Assembly: GCA_045595365.1 (NCBI GenBank)
Contig: JAZOAI010000026.1
Coordinates: 1 to 64,000 of the forward strand
DNA: 64,000 nt
Reading direction: 5' to 3'
Origin: SIG480 sp045595365
Lineage (GTDB): Bacteria; Bacillota; Clostridia; Oscillospirales; JAAYXM01
Numbering within the stretch: the first letter of the stretch is position 1; the number at the start of each line of letters is the position of its first letter. A program made the position numbers and the translations under genes. Below the pieces are notes generated by a model. It saw only the letters and a list, made by a program, of their open reading frames with translations. It had not been told where the DNA came from and searched no databases. Of this stretch, positions 18,106 to 26,052 are shown one piece after another.

Positions 18106-18598
18106 TAGCTCCGCCCTCCTCATAAAAAACCTTCAATTTTTTGAGCGCGCCATAAAGGCGCGTCTTAACCGTGTTAATATTTGTTTCTGTTATTTTTGAA
18201 ATCTCCTCAAGAGACATATCCTCGAAAAAACGGAGAATTATTATTACCCTTAGTTGTTCAGGCAATTTATTTATGGAGTCGTATATCCCGTCATCCCGCT
18301 CGAAAGCACGCTCACAATACACCTGAACAGGCATATCTTCATCAGAAACCGCTATCTCTCTTTTGTGCTTTTTTATATAAGCATAAACCTCATTTAGAAG
18401 AACGCGATAAAACCACGAACTTATAGCGGAAACATTCCTGATATCGCCATATTTTTCAATAGCCTTGCAGATTGCGTTCTGGACAACATCAAGAGAAGCC
18501 TCGCGATTCTTCGTGTAGCTGTAGGCAAGGCGGTAAAAACGCTCCTGATTTTCGGTTATATACGCGACAACCGCATTATAAATCTCGTTTTTTAACAT
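18098..18598 (-). CDS. ECF-type RNA polymerase sigma factor
   Basis: A 166-residue sigma factor with only regions 2 and 4. Region 2 shows FYRLAYSYTKNREASLDVVQNA and region 4 the helix-turn-helix LPEQLRVIIILRFFEDMSLEEISKITETNINTVKTRLYGALKKLK. Such factors respond to envelope or other stress when released by a membrane anti-sigma, here probably the overlapping downstream gene. Target promoters are unknown; the region upstream of its own start (18600-18720) may include an autoregulated promoter that I cannot identify. Confidence 0.93.
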   Translation of the reverse strand: MLKNEIYNAVVAYITENQERFYRLAYSYTKNREASLDVVQNAICKAIEKYGDIRNVSAISSWFYRVLLNEVYAYIKKHKREIAVSDEDMPVQVYCERAFERDDGIYDSINKLPEQLRVIIILRFFEDMSLEEISKITETNINTVKTRLYGALKKLKVFYEEGGANG

Positions 18599-18732
18599 AA
18601 CGATTTCCTCTGTCTCTGTCTATTAGATGAATTTCATATCAAAAAAGTTTTAACAAAATTATTTTTCTTGATATTGTTTTTGTTCGCCTTTGTATGTTAT
18701 TATTATAATAACTAAACACGGAGGTTTTGTCA

Positions 18733-19158
18733 ATGAGAACAGTCGGTGTCGACTATGGCGACAAAAGAATAGGTGTGTCTTTTTCTGATATAAGCGGAAC
18801 CCTTGCCGGCGAGAGCTTCACAATTTTTGTCACAAATCCCGATTCGGCGCTTGAGGACCTCTCAAAAACCATTCTTTCTCACAACGCATCTGAAATCGTT
18901 CTGGGATATCCGAAGCATATGAACGCAGACATAGGCGACCGCGCAAAGAGAAGCGAGGAGGTTGCGGAGATTCTCCGTGAGAAAACAGGGCTTCCCGTTA
19001 TTTTGTGGGATGAGCGCTGCACAACCGTTGATGCCCACAGAATCCTCTCAGAAACAGGGCATCACGGAAAAAGCCGCCGAAACAAGGTCGACTCTGTCGC
19101 CGCGGCACTCATTCTCCAGAACTATCTTGACTTTAAGGCAATCCAAAAGAGAAAATAA
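18733..19158 (+). CDS. ruvX: Putative pre-16S rRNA nuclease / Holliday-junction resolvase-like RuvX (YqgF)
   Basis: A 141-residue RNase H-fold protein. The N-terminal MRTVGVDYGDKRIGVSFSD carries the first catalytic aspartate, LGYPKHMN and WDERCTT the middle motifs, and KVDSVAAALILQNYL the last aspartate. YqgF proteins are implicated in 16S rRNA 5'-end maturation. The ATG at 18733 is well placed after GGAGG; the TTG six bases earlier is less likely. Confidence 0.95.
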   Translation: MRTVGVDYGDKRIGVSFSDISGTLAGESFTIFVTNPDSALEDLSKTILSHNASEIVLGYPKHMNADIGDRAKRSEEVAEILREKTGLPVILWDERCTTVDAHRILSETGHHGKSRRNKVDSVAAALILQNYLDFKAIQKRK

Positions 19159-19162
19159 AAGA

Positions 19163-19197
19163 AAACACCTTAACTGTAAATTTCAGCTGAGGTGTTT
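19163..19197 (+). terminator. Weak terminator after ruvX
   Basis: AAACACCT and AGGTGTTT form a stem with internal pairing, followed by GTGATTT. The poor T-tract makes the call moderate. Confidence 0.5.
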
Positions 19198-19257
19198 GTG
19201 ATTTAGCGGTGTTGCATTCAAAAATTGAAGAACTATAAAAACAAGGGGTTTCTCCAA

Positions 19258-21375
19258 ATGAAAAAAATTTTTATATTAAACGGTCTTGATTGCCCGAACT
19301 GCTCAGCTAAAATCGAAAAAGAAGTCGGTGAATTAGATGGTGTCACCTCTTCGGTTATAAACCTGATGAAGCAGACGCTTACGGTGGAAGTGGCCCCTGC
19401 CCTATCCGACGACATCACAGACCGAATCAAAACAATCGTACATAACCATGAGCCCGAGGTTGAAGTTTCTCAATATCTTGCAGAAACTGCTGCGGCTAAA
19501 AATGCACAAACGGAAGAAGTCAAAGATGCCAGCAAAAAAATGATTGCTCGCTTACTTTCGGGCGCGCTGTTTTTTGCAATCGGAATTATATCAGGTGAAA
19601 TTTCAAAAGCAATTCCGGCGGTGAAGCTTGCGTTTCTTATCATTTCATATATTATCCTCGGCGGTGATGTCTTGTTAAAGGCAGCAAAAAGCTTCACCAA
19701 AAGACGCGTGTTCGACGAGAACTTCCTGATGAGTCTTTCAACAGTGGGTGCTTTCATTATCGGCGAATATCCGGAAGCCGTTGCAGTTATGTTGTTCTAT
19801 CAGGTCGGAGAATTCTTTCAGAATATGTCGGTGGCGCGTTCAAGGAAGTCTATCGCAAGCCTTATGGACATTCGCCCGGATTCTGCAACAGTGATAAGAA
19901 GCGGTGAGCTTGTTAATCTTCCGCCCGAATCTGTTTCTGTCGGCGACATAATCGTTGTTCGGCCCGGCGAAAAGATTCCGCTCGATGGCATTGTCATTGA
20001 CGGAGAATCAATGCTTGACACAAAGGCGTTAACCGGCGAATCTCTCCCGAGAACCGTTAGCACTGGCGATGAAGCACTTTCCGGCTGCATCAATCAAAGC
20101 GGCGTCTTGACTATTGAAGTTGCCAAAGCCTTCGCTGAATCTACTGTTTCGAAAATCATTGATTTAGTTGAAACTGCATCCGACAGAAAGGCACCTACCG
20201 AAAATTTCATCACCACCTTTGCCCGTTATTACACACCGGCAGTTGTTATCCTCGCAGCACTCCTCGCCATCGCTCCCCCGCTTGTGTTTGGTGGATACTG
20301 GATTGAATGGATACGCAGAGGCTTGGTTTTCCTCGTAATCTCTTGCCCGTGTGCGTTGGTTCTTTCAATTCCGCTTACATTCTTCGGCGGCATCGCTGCC
20401 ACTTCGAAACACGGTGTCCTTGTAAAGGGCAGCAACTATCTTGAAGCATTAAACAATGTCAGCACAGTCGTCTTTGACAAAACCGGCACTCTGACAAAGG
20501 GTGTTTTTAAAGTATGCGATATCTCCCCTGCAAACAGCTTTACAAAGGAAGCGGTGTTGGAATATGCTGCATATGCGGAAAGTTTTTCTAATCACCCAAT
20601 CGCCAAGTCCGTTCTTGCTGCTTACAAAAAGGAAATTGACAAGGCAGCAATCACAGACTACAAAGAAATCGCCGGGCACGGAGCAAGTGTTGTTGCTGAT
20701 GGCAGGAATATACTCGCCGGCAGTATCAGGCTTATGAAGGCTGAAAATGTGTCTTGCACTGCTTGTGACAAGGTAGGCACAAAGGTCTATGTTGCTGTTG
20801 ACGGGAAGTATGCCGGTTGCATTATCATTGCAGACGAGGTAAAGCCAGATAGCTTGACAGCAATTTGCGGTTTAAAACAAAATGGCGTCGAAAAAACAGT
20901 TATGCTGACAGGAGACGATGAAAATATAGGTAAGGCCGTGGCAGAAGAATTAAATCTAGATGAATACTATGCCGGGCTTCTTCCCGCAGAGAAGGTCGAA
21001 AAATTAGAGCTGCTTGACAAAAAAAAGCGTGCAGGTAGCAAATTGGCTTTTGTCGGTGACGGAATCAATGATGCTCCAGTTCTCGCCCGCGCAGATATAG
21101 GCATCGCTATGGGCGGGCTTGGCTCAGATGCCGCCATTGAAGCTGCAGATGTTGTTCTGATGACAGACGAGGTGTCGAAGCTACTTGATGCACTTTATGT
21201 GGCAAAAGCGACAAAGCGCATCGTAATACAAAACATTGTTATCTCTCTTTCTGTTAAAGGCGCGTTACTTCTTCTCGGTGCTTTCGGGATTGCCGGAATG
21301 TGGGAAGCCGTGTTTGGCGATGTCGGTGTTGCGCTTATTGCCGTGCTTAACGCGATGCGGATATTAAAAAAGTAA
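19258..21375 (+). CDS. Heavy-metal P1B-type ATPase (Zn/Cd/Pb exporter type)
   Basis: A 705-residue membrane pump. An N-terminal HMA domain has GLDCPNCS with cysteines 12 and 15. The actuator loop has TGES near residue 260, the membrane metal site is CPC (363-365), and the phosphorylation motif DKTGTLTKG starts at Asp407; GDGINDAP closes the hinge. A final helix with GDVGVALIAVLNAMR carries the aspartate seen in Zn/Cd/Pb (P1B-2) pumps rather than copper pumps. RBS AAGGGG precedes the ATG at 19258. No ArsR/MerR-type regulator gene is adjacent. Confidence 0.93.
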   Translation: MKKIFILNGLDCPNCSAKIEKEVGELDGVTSSVINLMKQTLTVEVAPALSDDITDRIKTIVHNHEPEVEVSQYLAETAAAKNAQTEEVKDASKKMIARLLSGALFFAIGIISGEISKAIPAVKLAFLIISYIILGGDVLLKAAKSFTKRRVFDENFLMSLSTVGAFIIGEYPEAVAVMLFYQVGEFFQNMSVARSRKSIASLMDIRPDSATVIRSGELVNLPPESVSVGDIIVVRPGEKIPLDGIVIDGESMLDTKALTGESLPRTVSTGDEALSGCINQSGVLTIEVAKAFAESTVSKIIDLVETASDRKAPTENFITTFARYYTPAVVILAALLAIAPPLVFGGYWIEWIRRGLVFLVISCPCALVLSIPLTFFGGIAATSKHGVLVKGSNYLEALNNVSTVVFDKTGTLTKGVFKVCDISPANSFTKEAVLEYAAYAESFSNHPIAKSVLAAYKKEIDKAAITDYKEIAGHGASVVADGRNILAGSIRLMKAENVSCTACDKVGTKVYVAVDGKYAGCIIIADEVKPDSLTAICGLKQNGVEKTVMLTGDDENIGKAVAEELNLDEYYAGLLPAEKVEKLELLDKKKRAGSKLAFVGDGINDAPVLARADIGIAMGGLGSDAAIEAADVVLMTDEVSKLLDALYVAKATKRIVIQNIVISLSVKGALLLLGAFGIAGMWEAVFGDVGVALIAVLNAMRILKK

Positions 21376-21405
21376 TTGACGGTCAAATAATCAAGACGCC
21401 AAAAT

Positions 21406-21442
21406 AAAACCGACAAGACTCTTGTCAAATCTTGTCGGTTTT
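21406..21442 (+). terminator. Terminator of the metal ATPase
   Basis: AAAACCGACAAG (21406-21417) pairs perfectly with CTTGTCGGTTTT (21431-21442). The stem also reads as a terminator on the minus strand just beyond a copied tRNA 3' end (see the neighbouring repeat). Confidence 0.85.
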
Positions 21443-21528
21443 GGTGCGGGTAACAGGACGCATATTGCAAGGCAATCTGCCCTGCTCGACGACCGCTCCG
21501 CATTTGCTCGCAGTACCCGTCTCGCACC
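21439..21528. repeat. tRNA-Leu 3'-end copy within a palindromic intergenic element
   Basis: Bases 21439-21459 are an exact 21-base copy of 21643-21663, the CCA-bearing 3' end of the tRNA-Leu gene 204 bases away. The rest of the tRNA is absent. The copied GGTGCGGGTA (21443-21452) is mirrored by TACCCGTCTCGCACC (21514-21528), so the element folds on itself. A second hairpin, AAAAACGATT / AATCGTTTTT (21538-21562), follows. It may be an integration scar or a small repeat derived from tRNA 3' ends; the sequence does not decide. Confidence 0.6.
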
Positions 21529-21609
21529 AACTTCGCTAAAAACGATTATCAATCGTTTTTTTAACGCTCGTTGCATTCTTAAGCTTCAAGTCCTTAACTC
21601 GCACATATC

Positions 21610-21646
21610 AAAAAGCAGTATGCGCCAACGGCGCATACTGCTTTTT
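21610..21646 (-). terminator. Terminator of tRNA-Leu
   Basis: A perfect 17-bp stem (AAAAAGCAGTATGCGCC and its complement) with loop AAC, directly abutting the encoded CCA and ending in TTTTT on the minus strand. Confidence 0.9.
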
Positions 21647-21732
21647 GGTGCGGGTAACAGGACTTGAACCTGCACAGCCTTGCGACCATTAGAACCTGAA
21701 TCTAACGCGTCTGCCTATTCCGCCATACCCCC
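21646..21732 (-). tRNA. tRNA-Leu (anticodon CAG)
   Basis: An 87-base type II tRNA with long variable arm and encoded CCA. The anticodon stem-loop is TTAGA-TTCAGGT-TCTAA, giving CAG (reads CUG). The T-arm GCAGGTTCAAGTCCTGT is intact. The acceptor reads GGGGGTA against TACCCGC, leaving a G2-G71 mismatch where a C would be expected at position 2; this could be a real variant or a base error. No promoter was identified. Confidence 0.93.
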
Positions 21733-21822
21733 ATATTTACCCAAAAACATTATAGCACACAAAAGCAAAAGTATCAACCGTTTATGAAAAATATTTTTCG
21801 TGGCCAGCAAGAAACCGGTTCG

Positions 21823-21851
21823 TTGACAATCGCACCTTTATAATGTATAAT
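21823..21851 (+). promoter_or_regulatory. Promoter of the TIM-barrel isomerase gene
   Basis: Consensus TTGACA (21823-21828), 17-base spacer and TATAAT (21846-21851): one of the strongest promoters in the window. Confidence 0.8.
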
Positions 21852-21903
21852 TCATATTGCTTTTAAAAAGCTTGAAAATAAACAATTATGGAGGATGACA
21901 TTT

Positions 21904-22683
21904 ATGCTGAAAACCTCACTTTGTTCAATCTCTTTTAAAGAAAAAACTCCTGAAGAAATTATTTCCCTTGCAAAAAAAGCAGGGATTTCCGCCATTGAAT
22001 GGGCAAGCGACCCTCATGTTCCCCAGGGAGATACTCTTCTTGCAAAGAAAGTCAGCGATATGACCAGAGCCGAAGGGATTGAAATTTCCTCTTACGGGTC
22101 TTATTTCCGTTTGGGGACAGGCATGGACATTGTCCCTTTCCTCGAAAGTGCGAAAGCGCTTGGAACCGATACAATCAGAATCTGGGCAGGCACCGTTCCC
22201 TCTTTGTATCTGCTCCCCGATGCGCGCAGGGTTCTCGTGAATGAGGCAAAAGAAATCAGCAAACGCGCCGCAGATTACGGAATGATACTTGCAACCGAGT
22301 GCCACGCTTATACGGTTACGGATACCCCCGAAAGCCTTCTTACTTTTTTAGATGAAGTTGGAGAAGAAAATTTCAAAACCTACTGGCAGGCTCTTTTGCA
22401 CATTCCGGAAAGCGAGCAATTTTCCGCTCTTTCAAATGTATATTCAAGCGGGAAGCTCACAAACCTTCATATTTACTACTTCAATTTATATCAGAACAAA
22501 CGCGAGCAGATTCTCTTAAGAGAAGGCTACGACTTCTGGCTGAAGAATCTTACGATCTTTGCAAACGACCCTACACCGCGATATGCGGCCATCGAATTCG
22601 TGCAAAATGGCTTGCCTGAAAGCTTATTTGCCGATGCACGTACACTTACGGAATTAACGGATATCGTAAACAACAAGGCCTGA
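21904..22683 (+). CDS. Sugar phosphate isomerase/epimerase-like TIM barrel protein
   Basis: A 259-residue AP-endonuclease-2/xylose-isomerase-like TIM-barrel protein. Visible elements are GISAIEWASDPHV, the barrel strand LGTDTIRIWAG, the metal-site glutamate and histidine in ATECHAYTVTDTPES, and the C-terminal YAAIEFVQNGLPE. The fold is typical of inosose dehydratase, hydroxypyruvate isomerase and sugar epimerases; no neighbour reveals the substrate. I start at the ATG at 21904, 8 bases after GGAGGA; an ATG at 21895 overlaps that ribosome site. Confidence 0.8.
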   Translation: MLKTSLCSISFKEKTPEEIISLAKKAGISAIEWASDPHVPQGDTLLAKKVSDMTRAEGIEISSYGSYFRLGTGMDIVPFLESAKALGTDTIRIWAGTVPSLYLLPDARRVLVNEAKEISKRAADYGMILATECHAYTVTDTPESLLTFLDEVGEENFKTYWQALLHIPESEQFSALSNVYSSGKLTNLHIYYFNLYQNKREQILLREGYDFWLKNLTIFANDPTPRYAAIEFVQNGLPESLFADARTLTELTDIVNNKA

Positions 22684-22766
22684 TTCCCTTCAGAAATTCT
22701 GTAAATATCCCCTTCCCTTCCTGCATATATATTTTAAGAAAACCCATATGAGGAGGAAGCGAGGAT

Positions 22767-23696
22767 ATGCACAATGAAAAATATTTGCCGGAAGGCTCAC
22801 TGATACATACGGATGAAAACACAGCTCTGACCTTTTCTTCAGATTCACTTAGAGAAGCCTTTGAAAACCGACGGATAATCGAAGGCACCGCCATTCTCTG
22901 CGACACAGCTCACAATCTTACAGTGAGTTTCGGAAAAGAGACCGGCATTATTCCCCACAGTGAAGCAGCCCTCGGACTTGATGACGGGAAAACCCGCGAA
23001 ATCGCCATAATCTCCCGCGTTGGAAAGCCGGTTTCGTGCATTATTACAGACATTAAAGGCGATGGCTTGATTCTTCTTTCACGCAAAGAAGCACAAAGGC
23101 GGGCGATGGAATATATTTTCAACGAAAAGCGCCCCGGAGATGTCATCCCTGCAACAATTACACACCTTGAACCGTTCGGAGCTTTTGCAGACATCGGCTG
23201 CGGAAACATTTCGCTTCTCGGAATAGAGTCACTCTCCATTTCAAGAATCTCTCACTCAAAAGACCGTTTCTCCGTCGGAGATAATATTTTTGCAGTTATT
23301 TCAGGCTTTGACAAAGAAAACAGGCGTGTTTTCCTCTCCCACCGCGAGCTTCTCGGAACCTGGGAAGAAAACGCGGAAAGGTTTTCTGCCGGCCAGACTG
23401 TGACCGGGATAATACGCGGAATCGAGGATTACGGAATTTTTGTTGAGCTCTCGCCAAATCTTTCGGGACTTGCTGAGCTGCATGAGGGAGTTGAGAAAGG
23501 CGACCTTGTTTCGGTTTTTATAAAGAGCATCATTCCGCAGAAGATGAAGATAAAGCTTGTTATAATTGATAAGCTGAAAAAAGCTTCGCATACCCGCATA
23601 ACTTTCTCCGACTATTTCATAACAAGCGGGCATATTGACTCCTGGTGTTATTCCCCGCCCTCTTCAGAAAGGAAAAAGGCGCTTACAGTATTTTAA
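22767..23696 (+). CDS. S1 RNA-binding domain protein (short ribosomal protein S1 homologue)
   Basis: A 309-residue protein with three S1 (OB-fold) repeats, around residues 35-105, 120-195 and 205-265. The second shows GDVIPATITHLEPFGAFADIG and the third AGQTVTGIIRGIEDYGIFVELSPN. Full-length S1 domains also exist in the IspH fusion at 58-60 kb, so this is a second, shorter RNA-binding S1 protein, perhaps acting in translation initiation or RNA stability. A strong GAGGAGGAAG site precedes the start. It overlaps the convergent LCP gene by 14 bases. Confidence 0.85.
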   Translation: MHNEKYLPEGSLIHTDENTALTFSSDSLREAFENRRIIEGTAILCDTAHNLTVSFGKETGIIPHSEAALGLDDGKTREIAIISRVGKPVSCIITDIKGDGLILLSRKEAQRRAMEYIFNEKRPGDVIPATITHLEPFGAFADIGCGNISLLGIESLSISRISHSKDRFSVGDNIFAVISGFDKENRRVFLSHRELLGTWEENAERFSAGQTVTGIIRGIEDYGIFVELSPNLSGLAELHEGVEKGDLVSVFIKSIIPQKMKIKLVIIDKLKKASHTRITFSDYFITSGHIDSWCYSPPSSERKKALTVF

Positions 23697-24729
23697 GAGA
23701 AAAAGCATATGGCTTACAAGCCATATGCTTTTTGTTATTTTCTTTTTCATCTTCTTCCTTTTCATAGAAAGGCTCATCATCATATATAAAGCTATGGAGC
23801 TTTTCTTTTGCCGCATCCAGATCATACACCATTGCATAATACTCATTTGATTTATATGTCCCGTCTATCGGGAAGCGACCTTCTTCAAATTCCGGTTTAC
23901 CCGACAGAACAATCATTCCCGCAATTTTTAAAATCTCCTCATTTGACAAGGAGGTTTCTACCATTGGAATGAGGCTTCTGATAAGCGCGGGGTATCTTAC
24001 CGGGCTCGTATCAAGTGCTTTTTCCATAAGCTTTCTCATAACCTCACGCTGGCGCTCTGTTCTTTCAAAGTCCGCGTTGCCGACATATCTTATTCTTGCG
24101 TATGCAACTGCCTGGTAGCCGTAAAGCGTGACGGTTCCGGAGTCTTCAATTATATCCGGCTTTTCTCCGACCTCATCCGCCATTTCCTTTATATATTTAT
24201 TTGCATTTTTTCTCTCAGCCTCGGTGATTTCAACCTCAACTCCGCCGAGCGCATTAACAATCCCCGCAAGCTGATTGAAGTTGAGGGAGATATAGTCTGA
24301 AATATTCATCCCGAAATTTTCGTTGATTGTTTTTATCGCGAGCTCAACGCCGCCTATTGCATACGCGCTGTTGAGCTTCTTTTTGCCGTAGCCCGGGATA
24401 CTTACAAGACTGTCTCTCATAAGCGAAACTGCCTTAATCTTTTTATGTTTAACATCCACCGAAACAATCATCATCGCATCGGAACGGCCTGCAACATCAT
24501 CATTTCTGCTGTCAACGCCGAACACGGCGATGTTGAGAGCCGCATCGGAAAGCTCCGCGTTTATCGAAAGCTCGCCGTGATCAAGCTCAACGTCTCCCCT
24601 GTCAATTGAATTAAGAAGAAACGATGCAAAAAAGCATACAACTCCGATTAAAACAAGCAAAACAATGCTCACCCAGAAAAGAATCTTTTTCTTTTTGCTT
24701 GCCGGTCTTTTAATATCATTATCGTTCAT
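23683..24729 (-). CDS. LytR-CpsA-Psr (LCP) family cell-wall polymer ligase
   Basis: A 348-residue membrane-anchored protein with one N-terminal helix (about 15-37) after a KKKK stretch. The LCP domain has IAVFGVDSRND, DAMMIVSVD, SLMRDSLVSIPGYGKKKLNSAYA and, further on, GYQAVAYARIRY followed by TERQREVMRKL, the residues that bind polyprenyl-pyrophosphate. These enzymes attach teichoic acids or other glycans to peptidoglycan. The last 17 codons run through a terminator-like hairpin (23700-23733), and the stop lies beyond it, so the native 3' end is odd. Overlaps the S1 gene by 14 bases. Confidence 0.9.
   Translation of the reverse strand: MNDNDIKRPASKKKKILFWVSIVLLVLIGVVCFFASFLLNSIDRGDVELDHGELSINAELSDAALNIAVFGVDSRNDDVAGRSDAMMIVSVDVKHKKIKAVSLMRDSLVSIPGYGKKKLNSAYAIGGVELAIKTINENFGMNISDYISLNFNQLAGIVNALGGVEVEITEAERKNANKYIKEMADEVGEKPDIIEDSGTVTLYGYQAVAYARIRYVGNADFERTERQREVMRKLMEKALDTSPVRYPALIRSLIPMVETSLSNEEILKIAGMIVLSGKPEFEEGRFPIDGTYKSNEYYAMVYDLDAAKEKLHSFIYDDEPFYEKEEDEKENNKKHMACKPYAFSLKIL
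23700..23733. terminator. Bidirectional terminator between the S1 and LCP genes
   Basis: A perfect 16-bp stem, AAAAAGCATATGGCTT and its complement, with a two-base centre; T-runs occur on both sides. It lies just past the S1 stop but inside the final codons of the LCP frame. Confidence 0.9.
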
Positions 24730-24768
24730 TAAGCATTCACTGTCCTTTATTTTTCATCTCCGGCATAT

Positions 24769-24797
24769 ATATTAACACATTAACCCATAATATTCAA
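24769..24797 (-). promoter_or_regulatory. Promoter of the LCP gene
   Basis: On the minus strand TTGAAT (24792-24797), 17 bases, TAATAT (24769-24774). Moderate match. Confidence 0.5.
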
Positions 24798-24931
24798 CTT
24801 TTAAGCAGTGACTTTTTTGTAAAAATATCTCTAATATAATGCTTGAAAACTTTGCTATAATATGGTATCCTTTAAAATAGATTATTTAATATGACATTTT
24901 TGTATGTCTACTTTTTAGGAGGTCAAATCCA

Positions 24932-25882
24932 ATGAATGAAATTTTAAAACAAATCGGTGCATACGGCGTTGTTCCTGTCGTCAAAATCGACAATGTTGAC
25001 GACGCTCTCCCTCTCGGAAAGGCTCTTATTGACGGCGGGCTCCCGCTTGCTGAAATCACCTTCCGCACAGCTGCGGCAGAAGAGGCAATCCGCGCAATGG
25101 CAAAGGCATATCCCGATATGCTCATCGGTGCAGGAACAGTCCTCACAACCGAGCAGGTTGACAAGGCAGTTGCTGCAGGTGCAAAGTTTATCGTCTCCCC
25201 CGGGCTCAACCCGAAGGTTGTAAGCTACTGCGTTTCAAAGAACATTCCTATCACTCCCGGATGCAGCAATCCGTCTGACATTGAAGCTGCTATTGAGCTT
25301 GGCCTTGATGTTGTCAAGTTCTTCCCGGCAGAGGCTTGCGGTGGCCTTAACGCGATAAAGGCAATGAGCGCGCCGTATGGCGGGGTCAAGTTTATGCCGA
25401 CGGGCGGCATCAGCGAAAAAAACATCACAGATTATCTCGCATTCCCGAAAATCCACGCTTGCGGCGGCAGCTGGATGGTTAAGGATGCTCTTATCAAGGA
25501 AGGCAAGTTTGACGAAATCACACGTCTTACCCGCGAGGCTGTTCAGAAGGTTCTCGGCTTCTCCCTCGCTCATATCGGCATCAACACCGACAATGAAGAA
25601 AGCGCTCTCGCAATCGCAGAGCTTTTCACAAAAGCATTCGGCTTCCCGATTAAGAACGGCAACAGTTCTGTTTTTGCAGGAACAGCTGTTGAAGTTATGA
25701 AATCACCCGGTCGCGGAAGACTCGGCCATATCGCGATTAAGACCTCAAGCCTTGAGCGTGCAATGGCTTATGTCGAGAGACTTGGATTTGAGATTGAGCC
25801 TGAATCAGTCAACCCGGGCGTTGCAGCTTACCTAAAGCAGGACTTTGGCGGATTTGCCGTTCATCTTCTCCAGGCAAAGTAA
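24932..25882 (+). CDS. KDPG/KHG aldolase fused to a VOC (glyoxalase-like) domain
   Basis: A 316-residue two-domain protein. Residues 1-208 form the class I 2-keto-3-deoxy-6-phosphogluconate/4-hydroxy-2-oxoglutarate aldolase: proton-shuttling Glu41 in AEITFRT, GAGTVLT, SPGLNP, PGCSNPSDIEAA and the Schiff-base Lys129 in VVKFFPAEA. Residues 212-316 are a VOC-superfamily module (LAHIGINTDNEESALAIAELF, then LGHIAIKTSSLERAMAYVERLGFEI). The fusion is seen in other Clostridia; what the VOC half binds is unknown. No Entner-Doudoroff or uronate genes lie nearby. Good RBS (AGGAGG). Confidence 0.9.
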   Translation: MNEILKQIGAYGVVPVVKIDNVDDALPLGKALIDGGLPLAEITFRTAAAEEAIRAMAKAYPDMLIGAGTVLTTEQVDKAVAAGAKFIVSPGLNPKVVSYCVSKNIPITPGCSNPSDIEAAIELGLDVVKFFPAEACGGLNAIKAMSAPYGGVKFMPTGGISEKNITDYLAFPKIHACGGSWMVKDALIKEGKFDEITRLTREAVQKVLGFSLAHIGINTDNEESALAIAELFTKAFGFPIKNGNSSVFAGTAVEVMKSPGRGRLGHIAIKTSSLERAMAYVERLGFEIEPESVNPGVAAYLKQDFGGFAVHLLQAK

Positions 25883-25899
25883 TTTTCCTTACTCAATCC

Positions 25900-25925
25900 G
25901 ACCGAGGGGCTTATGCCCTTCGGTC
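25900..25925. terminator. Weak hairpin after the aldolase gene
   Basis: GACCGAGGGGC pairs with GCCCTTCGGTC around TTAT. No T-tract follows on the plus strand, so termination is uncertain. Confidence 0.4.
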
Positions 25926-25946
25926 GTTGATGTATGAACCTGAATT

Positions 25947-26038
25947 TTATTCATATTTTTTGAATAAATATTAATTTTAATGTTGACATACGCAGGAAAC
26001 AGTTGTATAATATTTGCATAACATTGAATAAATATTTA
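25947..26038 (+). promoter_or_regulatory. argGH promoter with flanking ArgR-type boxes
   Basis: TTGACA (25983-25988), exactly 17 bases, TATAAT (26006-26011). AT-rich palindromic sequences resembling ARG boxes flank it: TTATTCAT with TGAATAAATATT at 25947-25972, and TTGAATAAATATTTA at 26024-26038. This spacing around an arginine-biosynthesis promoter points to repression by ArgR/AhrC, inferred from motif and context. Confidence 0.7.
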
Positions 26039-26052
26039 CGGAGGCATTTAAA

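Noticed and set aside
21422..21667. An 81-codon frame starting MSNLVGFGAGNRT and ending GAGNRT
   Set aside because: It is the translation of the duplicated tRNA 3' end and the intervening repeat, a well-known kind of spurious tRNA-derived frame.
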